Source: Gemmatimonadaceae bacterium (GTDB taxonomy: Bacteria; Gemmatimonadota; Gemmatimonadetes; Gemmatimonadales; Gemmatimonadaceae). From it: a DNA stretch of 47,453 nucleotides. The notes under the pieces are model-generated. The model ran no database searches. It saw nothing but the letters and a program-made list of their open reading frames with translations, and was not told the DNA's origin. Location of the stretch: positions 1-47,453 of the forward strand of contig JACCWE010000162.1 of assembly GCA_013697785.1 (NCBI GenBank). The letters run 5' to 3'. This document shows positions 17,541 through 29,799 of the stretch, piece by piece. The translations under genes were made by a program, and so were the position numbers. Numbering within the stretch: the stretch's first letter is position 1; each line of letters starts with the position of its first letter.

Positions 17541-17544
<4 letters not shown>
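17287..17544 (+). CDS. purS: Phosphoribosylformylglycinamidine synthase subunit PurS
   Basis: The 85-residue PurS is the small bridging subunit of the three-part FGAM synthase (PurS, PurQ, PurL). It shows the family pattern: VAVHIVPRKGILDPQGKAV at the N terminus, then LGFDGVTDTRIGRHIVL and CGKLLANPVTEDFEI. Its presence agrees with the small PurL encoded downstream, which needs PurS and PurQ. ATG overlaps the pssA stop; TGA overlaps the purQ ATG. Confidence 0.95.
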
Positions 17545-18233
<689 letters not shown>

Positions 18234-18246
18234 CTCCGAGGTACAC

Positions 18247-19005
18247 ATGTATCGCTGGCTACTCGCTCTATCACTTGTCGCAACGACATCGGTGGCAGCC
18301 CAGACTGCCGCCGGCACCATTGACCCAGGTATGACGCGCGCGCAGGTCATCGCGGTGCTCGGAAAACCCGCGACGATCCGCAACTATCAGGGCTCGACCT
18401 ATCTCATGTACTCGAACAACTGCGGCAAGAAGTGCGGGATGCAGGACATCGTCATCCTCGATCACGACGTCGTCGTCGACGCAATGTTCCGCTCGCCGAA
18501 CCGTCATTACACCGGCACCAGCAGCTCGCCGGATGCGACGAAGCCCAACTCCCGCACGCAGCGCAATGCGCCGCTCGCAGTTCCCGCAGGCGATGTGGCC
18601 CCTGCCGCGCCCAGCGCGACCACGCTGCCGACGCTCCATGGCACGACCAGCACGACCGTCGTCCACACGTCGACTACCACACGTCCCGCCGACAGCGCGA
18701 AGACACCAACGAGCTACCCGCCGCACGACAGCGCGAAGACCTCGACGAGCCAGCCGCCGGCAGACAGCGCGCGGTCCAGCATGAGCCTTCCGCCGACGCA
18801 GTCGCCGCCGGCGCGACAGATCGAGCCGCCGCTCAAGGATCCGCGTCAACAGCCGCCGGCGCCGCCCAGCATGACCGCGCCGCCGACCTACGGCACGCCC
18901 GCGACCACACCGCCACCAGCCGACAGCGCCATGTCGAGCATGAGCCATCCTCCCGTCGACAACTCATCGTCGAGCACCAGTCATCCGCCCAAGCCTCCGA
19001 AGTGA
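18247..19005 (+). CDS. Secreted BamE/SmpA-like protein with Pro/Ser/Thr-rich repeat tail
   Basis: The 252-residue protein has a Sec signal peptide ([19 protein letters not shown], cleavage likely after VAA). Residues 25-85 resemble the SmpA/OmlA/BamE fold: [20 protein letters not shown] is the usual opening, followed by a strand-rich part with two Cys (NNCGKKCGM) that could pair. From about 90 to the end the protein is low complexity, rich in Pro, Ser and Thr, with degenerate repeats around ADSAK/ADSAR/ADSAM followed by SxS and PP (residues 148-180 and 225-250). No lipobox is seen. The start is ATG 18247, and the stop overlaps the GTG of purL. Its role is unknown; the tail could be a periplasmic linker or wall-interacting segment. 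Confidence 0.8.
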   Translation: MYRWLLALSLVATTSVAAQTAAGTIDPGMTRAQVIAVLGKPATIRNYQGSTYLMYSNNCGKKCGMQDIVILDHDVVVDAMFRSPNRHYTGTSSSPDATKPNSRTQRNAPLAVPAGDVAPAAPSATTLPTLHGTTSTTVVHTSTTTRPADSAKTPTSYPPHDSAKTSTSQPPADSARSSMSLPPTQSPPARQIEPPLKDPRQQPPAPPSMTAPPTYGTPATTPPPADSAMSSMSHPPVDNSSSSTSHPPKPPK

Positions 19006-21317
19006 CTTCAGCTCCAACGCCTCGCCCCGGCGACCCGGTCATCACCCCGGCGCTCGTCGCCGAGCATGGATTGACCGAAGATGAATACGGAGGACTGGTC
19101 GCGCTGCTCGGGCGCACCCCGACCTTCACCGAGCTCGGAATCGTGAGTGCGCTGTGGAATGAGCACTGCTCGTACAAGCACTCGCGCACGCATCTGAAGA
19201 CGCTTCCAACGAAGGCCCCCTACGTGCTGCAGGGGCCCGGCGAAAACGCCGGCGTCATCACGATCGGTGACGGTCTCGCGATCGCGTTCAAGATCGAGTC
19301 GCACAATCATCCGTCCGCCGTCGAGCCATACCAGGGCGCGGCCACCGGCGTCGGCGGGATTCTTCGCGACGTGTTCACGATGGGCGCACGGCCGATCGCG
19401 CTGCTCAATTCTCTCCGATTCGGGTCGCTCGACTCGCCCCGCGTGCGTCATCTCTTCGCGGGCGTCGTCAAGGGAATCGGCGACTACGGCAACTGCGTCG
19501 GCATTCCGACCGTTGGCGGAGAGATCGTCTTCGATCCTGCGTATGAAGGCAATCCCCTCGTCAACGCGATGTGCGTCGGACTGCTGCACGAGACAGATCT
19601 GATTCGCGCCGCAGCCGAAGGTGTCGGCAACGCGATCATGGCGGTGGGCGCGCGCACGGGGCGCGATGGTATTCACGGCGCATCGTTCGCATCGGAAGAT
19701 CTCTCGGCCGCGAGTGAGGCGAAGCGTCCGATGGTGCAAGTCGGCGATCCCTTCACCGAGAAGCTGCTCCTCGAAGCGAGCCTCGAGCTGATCGCGAGCG
19801 GCCACATCGTCGCCATCCAGGACATGGGCGCGGCGGGGCTCACCTCGTCATCGGCGGAGATGGCCGCGCGCGGCGACGTAGGCGTCAGCATCGACACCTC
19901 GAAGGTCCCGGTGCGCGAGGAGGGAATGTCACCGTACGAGATCCTGCTCAGCGAGTCGCAGGAGCGCATGCTGGTCGTCGCGAAGAAGGGGCAGGAAGCA
20001 CAGGTGCGCGCGATTCTCGAGAAATGGGACCTGAGCGCCGCCGTCATCGGCGAGGTGATCGCCGAGCCGGTGTATCGCGTCACCGAGGGCGATCGAGTGG
20101 TTGCCGAGTTCCCGGGCTCGAAGCTCGTGAGCGACTGCCCGATCTACAATCCGCCCGCGAAGGAGGATCCCGGGGTCGCCGAGCTGCGCGCGCGCGATGT
20201 TCACGCGATCGGGGAGCTCCGCGAGGAGTCCGATCCGCGCTGGACGCTCGAGCGACTCCTCTCCTCGCCGACCATCGCGAGCAAGCGTTGGGCGTACCGT
20301 CAGTACGACTCCACCGTTCGCACGAGCACCGTGCTTCGCCCCGGTGATGGCGACGCCGCCGTCATCCGCATCCGCAACACAGATCGCGCGATCGCGCTCA
20401 AGACCGATTGCAACGGACGCTACGTCTCGCTCGACCCGCGCGTAGGAACGCAGCTCGCGGTTGCCGAAGCCGCGCGCAACGTCGCTTGCGCAGGTGCCAG
20501 GCCAATGGCGATCACCAATTGCCTGAACTTCGGCAATCCGAAGCGACCCGAGGTCTACTTCCAGTTCACGCAGGCCGTGCTCGGGATGGGCGAAGCGTGC
20601 CTCGCGCTCGGAACGCCGGTAACCGGTGGCAACGTCTCCTTCTACAACGAGAATCCGCGGGGCGCGGTGCACCCAACGCCGGTTGTCGGCATGGTGGGCC
20701 TCATCGACTCGCAGAAACACATCACGCGCTCCGGTTTCACAACGGAAGGCGACGACATCGTGCTCCTCGGCGAGCCGTCCGACGAGCTCGGAGGGAGCGA
20801 GTACCTCGCGCGCATTCACGATGTGGTCGCGGGCGCCCCGCCCCGCTGCGATCTGCCGCGCGAGAAGGCAACCATCGATGCCCTCCTGGACGCGATCCGC
20901 GCCGGCGCCATCCGCTCGGCGCACGATTGCAGCGACGGCGGACTCGCCGTTGCGCTCGCAGAGTGCTGCGTTGCCGATGTCGACGGAACGATCGGAGCCG
21001 AAATCGAGTTGAGTAAGTGGAGTGCGCTGCCCCTGCGCGCGCTGCTCTTCGGCGAGGCGCAGGCGCGAATCATCGTGAGTACACCGGAGTCTGCCACGGT
21101 GCTCGATCTCGCACGAAAGCACGGAGTTCCAGCGCGCGTGATCGGTCGGGTGCGCGGTCGTGCGGAGGGCTTCACGATCCGCGTCGGCGAACGCGTCATT
21201 CGCACGCCGCTGGATCGGCTCGCACGCGCATACCACGATGCAATTCCGAACATCATGAATGCGTCCATCGCGGAGCTCGCGGTGCTCGAGCAACATCCCC
21301 AACCATCTGGCGCCTAG
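19002..21317 (+). CDS. purL: Phosphoribosylformylglycinamidine synthase subunit PurL (small type)
   Basis: PurL is the ATP-dependent synthetase subunit forming FGAM. From the GTG at 19002 it has 771 residues, the small Bacillus-type size that works with PurS and PurQ. Motifs: [36 protein letters not shown] (cited here as its first part [10 protein letters not shown]), [20 protein letters not shown] and [16 protein letters not shown]. The second half repeats the AIRS-like fold, with GNVSFYNE and [14 protein letters not shown]. The frame remains open upstream inside the preceding gene, but homology begins after this GTG. Translation is coupled to the BamE-like gene by a GTGA overlap. Confidence 0.96.
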   Translation: MTSAPTPRPGDPVITPALVAEHGLTEDEYGGLVALLGRTPTFTELGIVSALWNEHCSYKHSRTHLKTLPTKAPYVLQGPGENAGVITIGDGLAIAFKIESHNHPSAVEPYQGAATGVGGILRDVFTMGARPIALLNSLRFGSLDSPRVRHLFAGVVKGIGDYGNCVGIPTVGGEIVFDPAYEGNPLVNAMCVGLLHETDLIRAAAEGVGNAIMAVGARTGRDGIHGASFASEDLSAASEAKRPMVQVGDPFTEKLLLEASLELIASGHIVAIQDMGAAGLTSSSAEMAARGDVGVSIDTSKVPVREEGMSPYEILLSESQERMLVVAKKGQEAQVRAILEKWDLSAAVIGEVIAEPVYRVTEGDRVVAEFPGSKLVSDCPIYNPPAKEDPGVAELRARDVHAIGELREESDPRWTLERLLSSPTIASKRWAYRQYDSTVRTSTVLRPGDGDAAVIRIRNTDRAIALKTDCNGRYVSLDPRVGTQLAVAEAARNVACAGARPMAITNCLNFGNPKRPEVYFQFTQAVLGMGEACLALGTPVTGGNVSFYNENPRGAVHPTPVVGMVGLIDSQKHITRSGFTTEGDDIVLLGEPSDELGGSEYLARIHDVVAGAPPRCDLPREKATIDALLDAIRAGAIRSAHDCSDGGLAVALAECCVADVDGTIGAEIELSKWSALPLRALLFGEAQARIIVSTPESATVLDLARKHGVPARVIGRVRGRAEGFTIRVGERVIRTPLDRLARAYHDAIPNIMNASIAELAVLEQHPQPSGA

Positions 21318-21320
21318 AAC

Positions 21321-22706
21321 ATGTGTGGAATATTCGGCGTGCGCGGAGTGCAGGATGCCGGCGCGCTCGTTCATCTCGGGTTGTACTCATTGCAGCATCG
21401 CGGGCAGGAATCGGCGGGCATCGTCGCCGTCGATGACGACGGGCAGGCGCGTGCCGTGCGCAGCATGGGGCTCGTCTCCGAAGGGCTCGGCGCAACCGAG
21501 ACCGCTGCGCTCAACGGCATGCTGGCGATCGGCCACACGCGCTACAGCACCGCGGGGTCGTCGACCATCGAGAATGCGCAGCCGATCCTGGCGCGCTTCC
21601 GCGACGGCAACATCTCGCTGGCGCACAACGGCAACATCGTCAACGCCACTGAGCTTCGTCGCGAGCTCGAGGACCAGGGCGCGATCTTCTCGGGCTCCAT
21701 GGACTCCGAGATTCTCGTGCATCGCATCGCGCGCTCGCGCTGTGAACGCCCCGAGGACAAGCTGGCCGAGGCGCTGCGAGGCGTCGAAGGTGCGTATTGC
21801 CTCGCGGTGACGATAGGCGACACGCTTCTCGCAGCGAGAGATCCGCACGGATGGCGACCACTCTCGCTCGGCACGCTCGGCGAGGGCTACGTCTTCGCGT
21901 CGGAGACGTGCGCGCTGGACATCGTCGGCGCTACGCATCTGCGCGACGTCGAGCCGGGCGAGATCGTGATCATCGATTCCGCCGGCATTCGCTCGATGAA
22001 GCTTCCGGAGCGCGTGGATCTCAAACGCTGCGTCTTCGAGTATGTCTATTTCGCGCGGCCCGACAGCCGCATCTTCGATGGTGGCTCCGTCGATCACGCT
22101 CGTCGTGAGCTGGGCCGCCAGCTCGGCCGCGAGTGCCCCGCCCCGACCGCGGATCTCGTGTTTGGTGTACCGGATTCGGCGAATGCCGCCGCGCTTGGCT
22201 TCGCCGAAGAGACGGGGCTTCCGCTCGAGTTCGCGCTCATCCGCAACCACTATGTTGGGCGCACGTTCATTCAGCCGAGCCAGGCGGGACGCGTGCAGAA
22301 GGTGAAGGTCAAGTACAACCCGGTGCGCGAGGTGCTGGACGGGAAGAGCGTCGTGATGGTCGACGACTCGATCGTGCGCGGCACGACAACGCGCGGACTC
22401 GTGGCGCTGGTGAGACAGGCAGGGGCACGCGAGGTACACATGCGCATCTCGTCGCCACCCGTGACTGGTCCATGTTATTACGGTATCGACACTCCGTCCC
22501 GTGAGGAGTTGATCGGCGCGAACATGGACATCAAGCAGATTGCCGAGCATATCGGTGTGGATTCGCTCGGCTATCTGTCGCGCGACGGTATGTTGAAGTC
22601 CGTCCCGGGGGGCCCGCACGGCTTTTGCCATGCCTGCTTCTCGGGCGACTATCCCACTCCCCCGCCCACGGACCCCGATAAGCTACGCTTCGGCTGCGGC
22701 TGCTGA
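21321..22706 (+). CDS. purF: Amidophosphoribosyltransferase
   Basis: PurF makes phosphoribosylamine from PRPP and glutamine, the first step of purine synthesis. The 461-residue protein begins MCGIFGVRG, so the nucleophile Cys2 is exposed by removal of Met alone and no propeptide is present, unlike Bacillus PurF. The PRPP loop VVMVDDSIVRGTT is at 344-356. Four cysteines, C237, C385, C436 and C439 (GFCHACF), match the 4Fe-4S ligands of the Bacillus enzyme, suggesting an oxygen-sensitive cluster. A GCGC end adds two more Cys. It starts 4 bases after the purL stop and closes the chain. Confidence 0.97.
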   Translation: MCGIFGVRGVQDAGALVHLGLYSLQHRGQESAGIVAVDDDGQARAVRSMGLVSEGLGATETAALNGMLAIGHTRYSTAGSSTIENAQPILARFRDGNISLAHNGNIVNATELRRELEDQGAIFSGSMDSEILVHRIARSRCERPEDKLAEALRGVEGAYCLAVTIGDTLLAARDPHGWRPLSLGTLGEGYVFASETCALDIVGATHLRDVEPGEIVIIDSAGIRSMKLPERVDLKRCVFEYVYFARPDSRIFDGGSVDHARRELGRQLGRECPAPTADLVFGVPDSANAAALGFAEETGLPLEFALIRNHYVGRTFIQPSQAGRVQKVKVKYNPVREVLDGKSVVMVDDSIVRGTTTRGLVALVRQAGAREVHMRISSPPVTGPCYYGIDTPSREELIGANMDIKQIAEHIGVDSLGYLSRDGMLKSVPGGPHGFCHACFSGDYPTPPPTDPDKLRFGCGC

Positions 22707-22741
22707 CGATTTTGCCGGTCGCGCACCAGCGCCACAGACCT

Positions 22742-22747
22742 TAGACT
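22742..22747 (+). promoter_or_regulatory. Possible -10 element of ppdK (leaderless type)
   Basis: TAGACT lies 6 bases before the GTG start of ppdK in the 47-base gap after purF. No convincing -35 is seen at normal spacing and there is no clear Shine-Dalgarno sequence. It resembles the arrangement at truA and dusB. Confidence 0.3.
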
Positions 22748-22753
22748 TTACGC

Positions 22754-25417
<2,664 letters not shown>

Positions 25418-25476
25418 TTCGCTGTGGCGAGTAGGGCGCGCGGTGAAACAAGCGTAAACAATTTGTGACAACGAAT

Positions 25477-25544
25477 CAACGGATTAACGGCACGGACTCA
25501 ACGGACTGTTGTTTCCGCTCACGTCCGCTCTCTGTCCGTGCCGT
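25477..25544. repeat. AACGGA-type short repeats and an 11-base inverted repeat between convergent genes
   Basis: In the 172-base gap after ppdK, CAACGGATT, AACGGCACGGACT and CAACGGACT follow one another as degenerate direct repeats. ACGGCACGGAC at 25487-25497 is a perfect reverse complement of GTCCGTGCCGT at 25534-25544, with a 36-base loop containing further CGGAC/GTCCG pairs. It could fold in RNA and end transcription from either side, but there is no T-run. It also looks like a copy of a dispersed intergenic repeat. Confidence 0.6.
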
Positions 25545-25589
25545 CGCCCGTTCAATCGCTTTTCCAAAGCGGTCGCCGTTGACTCGCCC

Positions 25590-26423
25590 CTACCCCAACG
25601 ATATCGCCTTCGCACCCGCTACTGCTGCCGGTGCGCTGACGTCGTAGATGTAGTACATCGCGCCGGGGCGTTCCTTGCGGAGGAGTGGGAGGGAGACGTT
25701 GAACACCGGGACGCCGCCCAGTGTCGTGCCGCGGAGGGTGCCCGAGTGCGCGTGGCCGTGGAAAGCGACGGCGGCGCCGAAGCGATCGAGCGGCTCTGCA
25801 AGGCGGTCGGTTCCGAGATATGGCTGGATCGCTTCCGGCTCGCCAACGATCGTGGCGGCGATCGGCGCGTAGTGGAGCACCGCCACGCGCACCGGCGTCG
25901 AGAGCCGCCGCAGCGCGAGCTCGAGTGAGTGCACCTCGTTGAGCGTCGCCTTCACGAACGCCTTGGTCTCCGGCTCGCCGAACGGCGTGAGCATGCCGCG
26001 GCCGAAGCCACCCATGAAGCCCTTCACTCCCGCGAAGCCAACCGTTGGGTTCAGCTCGAAGGTGTCGCCGCTGAGCAGGTGCACGCCTCTCGCGCGGAGC
26101 ATGCGGCTTCCCACCTCCATCTCTCCGGATTCGTAGTCGTGATTGCCGAGCACTGCAACGATCGGCACCGTCACATCGGCGAGCTCACCGACCACCACTT
26201 TGAATTCCGCCAGCGCGCCCCAGCGCGTGAGGTCGCCCGTGAGCACCAAAACCTCGGCTTCATCATTGACGCGCGCGAAGAGCTCGCGGTAGGCGCCGAC
26301 ATCGTCGGTGCCGCAATGGAAGTCGCCGACGGCGGCGATGCGCACGCTTCCTGATTTGCGAGGCTGTGCTGCCCGCCGCTCGTGGCCATTCGAAATGGCA
26401 CCGGATATCGATCGATCGGTCAC
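25590..26423 (-). CDS. Calcineurin-like metallophosphoesterase
   Basis: The 277-residue cytoplasmic protein has the full two-metal phosphoesterase set: D34 and H36 in VGDFHCG, D64 in LTGDLTRWG, N94-H95 in VLGNHDYE, a His in AVLHYAPIA and the final FHGHAHSG. The substrate is unknown; relatives cleave phosphodiesters, nucleotides or protein phosphates. The first 25 residues are variable, and a start nearer SVRIAAVG is possible. The GTG at 26423 overlaps the stop of the upstream nucleotidyltransferase gene, so the two are made together and may act on the same molecule. It converges on ppdK. Confidence 0.88.
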   Translation of the reverse strand: MTDRSISGAISNGHERRAAQPRKSGSVRIAAVGDFHCGTDDVGAYRELFARVNDEAEVLVLTGDLTRWGALAEFKVVVGELADVTVPIVAVLGNHDYESGEMEVGSRMLRARGVHLLSGDTFELNPTVGFAGVKGFMGGFGRGMLTPFGEPETKAFVKATLNEVHSLELALRRLSTPVRVAVLHYAPIAATIVGEPEAIQPYLGTDRLAEPLDRFGAAVAFHGHAHSGTLRGTTLGGVPVFNVSLPLLRKERPGAMYYIYDVSAPAAVAGAKAISLG

Positions 26424-27325
26424 GCGAGAAATTCCTCCACCTGTTCGCTGCGCTCATCCCAAACGTCGCTCGCGGCGAGCGCGTGCACGAGTGGTTGGTC
26501 GAGCGCCCTCGTCACCATCTCCTCGCGGAGATCCTTCATCTTCCACTCGTTGACGTCGATCAGGAAGCTGAAGCGCGAGATCAACGGCCCGCGCGTGACC
26601 TGCTCGCCCGAGCGATCGCGATCCATCTCGTTCCTCGCGCGCGAGAGTAGCTCTTCGCGCACCCAGCGCGGTACGCCGTCGCGATGCTCGGGATAGACGT
26701 AATCGTACATCTGGATCTGCGCCAGCAGCAGCGGCCAGTGCCCACCCGTCTTGGCGATGATGCGCCGCCAGTCCATCCGCGCGCCCACGCAGACGATCAG
26801 GTGCACGATGTCCGCCATGTCCTGCCGATGCCGCTCGCTGATGAACAGCCGGTGCCAGAGCAGCTCCTCGGCCGGCGCCACCCGCACCGGGGTTGCAGCG
26901 AGAATCGCCGGTCGGCTGTAGCGATACCAGTCATCATCGATCATCGCGAGGCCGTTGCCCATGCCGAAGATGATGTCGATGAACAGCTCGCCCTGCATCG
27001 CCTTCGCGAGCCAGTGCGGCTGCTCGAGGCGCGCCACCATTCCCGCGTCCTTGAGCGCGCGCATCGCGCTCACGAGATTCGTCGGATCGACGAAGATGTC
27101 GAGATCCTTTGTCTCGCGATAAATGCCCGTGTGCTCGTAGATCGCGTACGCGCCGGCCACGACGTAGCCAATCCCCGCGGCGTTCAGCGCGGACAGCGCA
27201 ACCTTGTACAGCTCACGCTCCGCTTCCGGCACCCAGAAGTCGCCGTGCGTGACCGAGCGCTCCTCTTCGCGAGAGAGCGTACCGAGCTTCCGTGCCTGCG
27301 CGAGCGTGCGGCTCACTTCTCCCAT
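26420..27325 (-). CDS. Nucleotidyltransferase-fold protein
   Basis: In this 301-residue protein, residues about 38-125 fit the nucleotidyltransferase fold: AGAYAIYEHTG, then RETKDLDIFVDP with D74 and D76 as the metal-binding pair, and D117 in LFIDIIFG as the likely third carboxylate. The usual GS after the first strand is GA here. The remainder (about 130-301) is helical and may fix substrate or partner; it has no name I can give. Similar folds occur in antitoxin/toxin nucleotidyltransferases and in tRNA or antibiotic modification enzymes. The start is ATG 27325, and the stop overlaps the phosphoesterase GTG. No function is claimed. Confidence 0.75.
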   Translation of the reverse strand: MGEVSRTLAQARKLGTLSREEERSVTHGDFWVPEAERELYKVALSALNAAGIGYVVAGAYAIYEHTGIYRETKDLDIFVDPTNLVSAMRALKDAGMVARLEQPHWLAKAMQGELFIDIIFGMGNGLAMIDDDWYRYSRPAILAATPVRVAPAEELLWHRLFISERHRQDMADIVHLIVCVGARMDWRRIIAKTGGHWPLLLAQIQMYDYVYPEHRDGVPRWVREELLSRARNEMDRDRSGEQVTRGPLISRFSFLIDVNEWKMKDLREEMVTRALDQPLVHALAASDVWDERSEQVEEFLA

Positions 27326-27403
27326 TCGAACCCCGGGTTTCTGCGGGCGTCAGTTGGCATCGAAGCTCTGCTTGGCAGACACCGTGCCGGGCGTACCGAT
27401 GCA

Positions 27404-27440
27404 GGAACGCCGGCCGAGCGAGGGCTCGAGCCGGCGTTCC
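27404..27440 (-). terminator. Hairpin after tmRNA, likely terminator
   Basis: GGAACGCCGGC (27404-27414) and GCCGGCGTTCC (27430-27440) form a perfect 11-base stem, with an inner CGAG/CTCG helix in the loop. It begins 3 bases after the tmRNA 3' end. There is no T-run on the minus strand, so it may stop or protect the transcript without being a textbook intrinsic terminator. Confidence 0.6.
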
Positions 27441-27443
27441 AAG

Positions 27444-27802
27444 TGGACCTGGCGAGAGTCGAACTCGCGTCTTGCATAGGATCAACCACAGCTTCTACGT
27501 GCGTAGTCCACCGATTGATGTTTCCGACGGCTGGCTGGTGAACGACCCACCGCCGGATGAGCTCTCTAAATTTTCGCCACGTGCCTGAGAGCGCGACGCA
27601 TGACTAGCCCAGCTTTTCGCTACCTACGAGGCCGCCCCGGGCGGGCTTCCTCGCAGGCACTCACAAGCTGTAACCGAAGTTACGCTGCGAGGGCCATGTT
27701 TGAGTTGGCAGTTGAAAATTTTCCCGAGGGTTTTACCAGGAACCCGAGGACCTGGGCACGCGACCACAGCTTCTTCTACACAATCGAAACCATTTCAGGC
27801 CC
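27444..27802 (-). ncRNA. ssrA: Transfer-messenger RNA (tmRNA, ssrA)
   Basis: A one-piece tmRNA of 359 nt without CCA. The 5' end GGGCCTG (27802-27796) pairs with the 3' CAGGTCC (27451-27445) as a 7-bp acceptor stem with one G-U pair. The T arm is GCGAG/CTCGC with loop TTCGACT. The tag reading frame at 27709-27680 reads GCC AAC TCA AAC ATG GCC CTC GCA GCG TAA, giving ANSNMALAA and ending in the LAA-type degron recognised by ClpXP-like proteases. The 3' CCA is not encoded (ACTT follows), so it must be added by tRNA nucleotidyltransferase. With SmpB it rescues stalled ribosomes. It fills most of the only long non-protein gap of the window. Confidence 0.95.
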
Positions 27803-27814
27803 GACTTAACGACA

Positions 27815-27843
27815 AATATACCGCCCCTGCAACGCCGCGCCAA
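27815..27843 (-). promoter_or_regulatory. Promoter of tmRNA
   Basis: On the minus strand TTGGCG (27843-27838), 17 bases, TATATT (27820-27815). The mature 5' end lies 12 bases after the -10 element, leaving a few leader bases to be removed by RNase P. The remaining bases to 27879 show nothing else. Confidence 0.6.
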
Positions 27844-27879
27844 GCGACTTGATGCGCTCTGCAATCACCTAACGCGCAC

Positions 27880-29658
27880 TCAAGCCGTTCCGGTTCCCTT
27901 CAAGAATGCGCTTCTCGACATCGCCTGCCGCACGCAGTTACGCCCCGCGCTCTTCGCCTGATAGAGCGCCATGTCTGCCGCGGGAAAAAGCAGATCGCCG
28001 GCTTTCACGCTTTCGGTATACGACGCTACACCGAACGATGCCGTCACCGTAATGGGCGCGCCACCGCTCGGCGGCGGCACACGAAGATTCGCCACTGCCT
28101 CGCGCAAACGCTCCGCCGTGCGCGACGCCCCCGCGAGATTCGTCTGCGGGAGCAGAATCGCGAGCTCCTCGCCGCCATAGCGAGCGCACAGATCGATCTC
28201 GCGAATCGTCTGCTCGGCCGCGCGCGCGACTTCCTTCAGTACCTCGTCACCGCCCTGGTGCCCGAAGATGTCGTTCACCGTCTTGAACATGTCGATGTCG
28301 AGCAGGATGAGCGACACGGGCTGCCGGTGGCGCGCGTGCTCGAGCAGGTGGTGCCGAAGGCGATCCTCGAACTGGCGGCGATTGGCCAGGCCGGTCAGCG
28401 CATCGTGGTTGGACTTCTGCGTGACATCCTGCAGCTGCTCCACGTTCTTGAGCGCGACCGATGCGACCGGCGCCAGCATCGATAGCAGCTCGCCTTCGAC
28501 GGCAGTCAATTGCCCATCCTCATCGCCCTCGACGCACACCGCGCCGATCAGCTCATCGTCGACGACGAGCGGCACGATCGCGAGTGAGCCGATCTTGCGC
28601 GATGCTTCGAGCGGGCTGAATGGCAGCCCTTCCGACTTCCGGTACGTCTCGCGCACGGCCATACGCGGTCGATCCGGATTGCGGAGAAATTTGCCGATGA
28701 TCGAGTCGGCGGCGACGGAGAAACCGGGCTCGATCGTGTGCAGCGGCGTGACGCTCTCCACCACAGCGTTGTCCTCCGCTTCGTTCCAGCGGATGAACGC
28801 GCAGCGGGTGCCACCGGTGACGTCGAGCGCGCTCTCGCAGATCGCGGCGTCCAGCGCGGGCAGGTCCTGCGCCTTCTGAATCTTCTGCGCGGCGACGACG
28901 ATCTTGTCCGCCTTCCCTCGATAGCGGCGCGTCTCCTTGCCATCGCTCAGCATGTCGACCAGCAGCGTCAGTCGCGTCGCGTAGCGCGGGAGGAAGATCT
29001 TCGCGCGCTCGCGCGAGAGACTCTCGCGATCCTCGGCATACACGCCGAGCGCGCCGTGGAAGCGCCCTTCCTTGCCGACGGCGGCGGTGAGGAAGAAGGA
29101 GGACTCCGTGTCGTAATTCGTCGTCGGCAGCCCCTGCTGCACTGCCCAGTGCACGAGCGACTCGAGTGGTGGGTTCGTCTCGAACGTCACCTTCGGAATC
29201 GGACTCGACGCAGAGGAGATAGGCACGAGCTCGTCGGTGTCGCGGAGGTAGCGCCAGAGCACCACCTCGTCGCCGCCCACCTGATCGCGCATCTCGCGAA
29301 GAAATCGCGAGAGCGTCTCCTGCTCGACGTTGCTCTCCGGCTCGGCGTCGATCGCGAGGGAGCGGCGCGGCTCCGGCACGGCGCGCTGGCTCCGCGCGGG
29401 CGTCTCCAGGCCGCGCACCGATCGCGTGGGCGCTGCCGTCTTGGCTGCGACGGCGCTCGGCGCAACTACGCCGCTGAACGAGTCTCCGGCCACCGCAGAG
29501 ACGATCGCGAGCACAATCACACCCGCGATCATCTTCAGGTGGAACGGGTGTACCGCATACGGATCGAGCGTGAAGGCGAGGGCCGTGATGACCAGGCCGC
29601 TCACGATGCCGACGCGCACCCCTTTCTGGTACGAAAGGAGCGCAGTCACACAGCACAT
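27880..29658 (-). CDS. Membrane-anchored diguanylate cyclase (GGDEF) with GAF-like sensor
   Basis: Diguanylate cyclases make cyclic di-GMP from two GTP. From the ATG at 29658 there are 592 residues. The N terminus is hydrophobic (LVITALAFTL, MIAGVIVLAIVSAVAG), then a linker, a GAF-like sensor region at about 120-400, and a GGDEF domain from about 425 (DALTGLANRRQFEDRL). The signature is GGEEL at 495-499, a functional variant in many active enzymes, and an RxxD inhibitory site (REID) lies five residues before it. The frame continues upstream of 29658 to the larB stop and codes a further hydrophobic helix but has no ATG, GTG or TTG there, so the true start is unsure. It may oppose the HD-GYP protein at 1488-2966. 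Confidence 0.88.
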   Translation of the reverse strand: MCCVTALLSYQKGVRVGIVSGLVITALAFTLDPYAVHPFHLKMIAGVIVLAIVSAVAGDSFSGVVAPSAVAAKTAAPTRSVRGLETPARSQRAVPEPRRSLAIDAEPESNVEQETLSRFLREMRDQVGGDEVVLWRYLRDTDELVPISSASSPIPKVTFETNPPLESLVHWAVQQGLPTTNYDTESSFFLTAAVGKEGRFHGALGVYAEDRESLSRERAKIFLPRYATRLTLLVDMLSDGKETRRYRGKADKIVVAAQKIQKAQDLPALDAAICESALDVTGGTRCAFIRWNEAEDNAVVESVTPLHTIEPGFSVAADSIIGKFLRNPDRPRMAVRETYRKSEGLPFSPLEASRKIGSLAIVPLVVDDELIGAVCVEGDEDGQLTAVEGELLSMLAPVASVALKNVEQLQDVTQKSNHDALTGLANRRQFEDRLRHHLLEHARHRQPVSLILLDIDMFKTVNDIFGHQGGDEVLKEVARAAEQTIREIDLCARYGGEELAILLPQTNLAGASRTAERLREAVANLRVPPPSGGAPITVTASFGVASYTESVKAGDLLFPAADMALYQAKSAGRNCVRQAMSRSAFLKGTGTA

Positions 29659-29799
29659 CAGCGCGAAGAGCGGCGAGCGTACGTAGCTGCTTGCGATGAT
29701 CGCAAGCGCCGAGCAGATCGCTAGCAGGACGGCCGGTCGCGCCCGTTCAGGTAAAATGGCAGACAGACGTCGCCGCCTTCGAGGGATGGAGGAGGTGAA

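Noticed and set aside
27322-27345. T-loop-like GGTTCGAA on the minus strand before the nucleotidyltransferase start
   Set aside because: The flanking bases do not form a 5-bp T stem and no acceptor, D or anticodon arm can be built, so it is not a tRNA.
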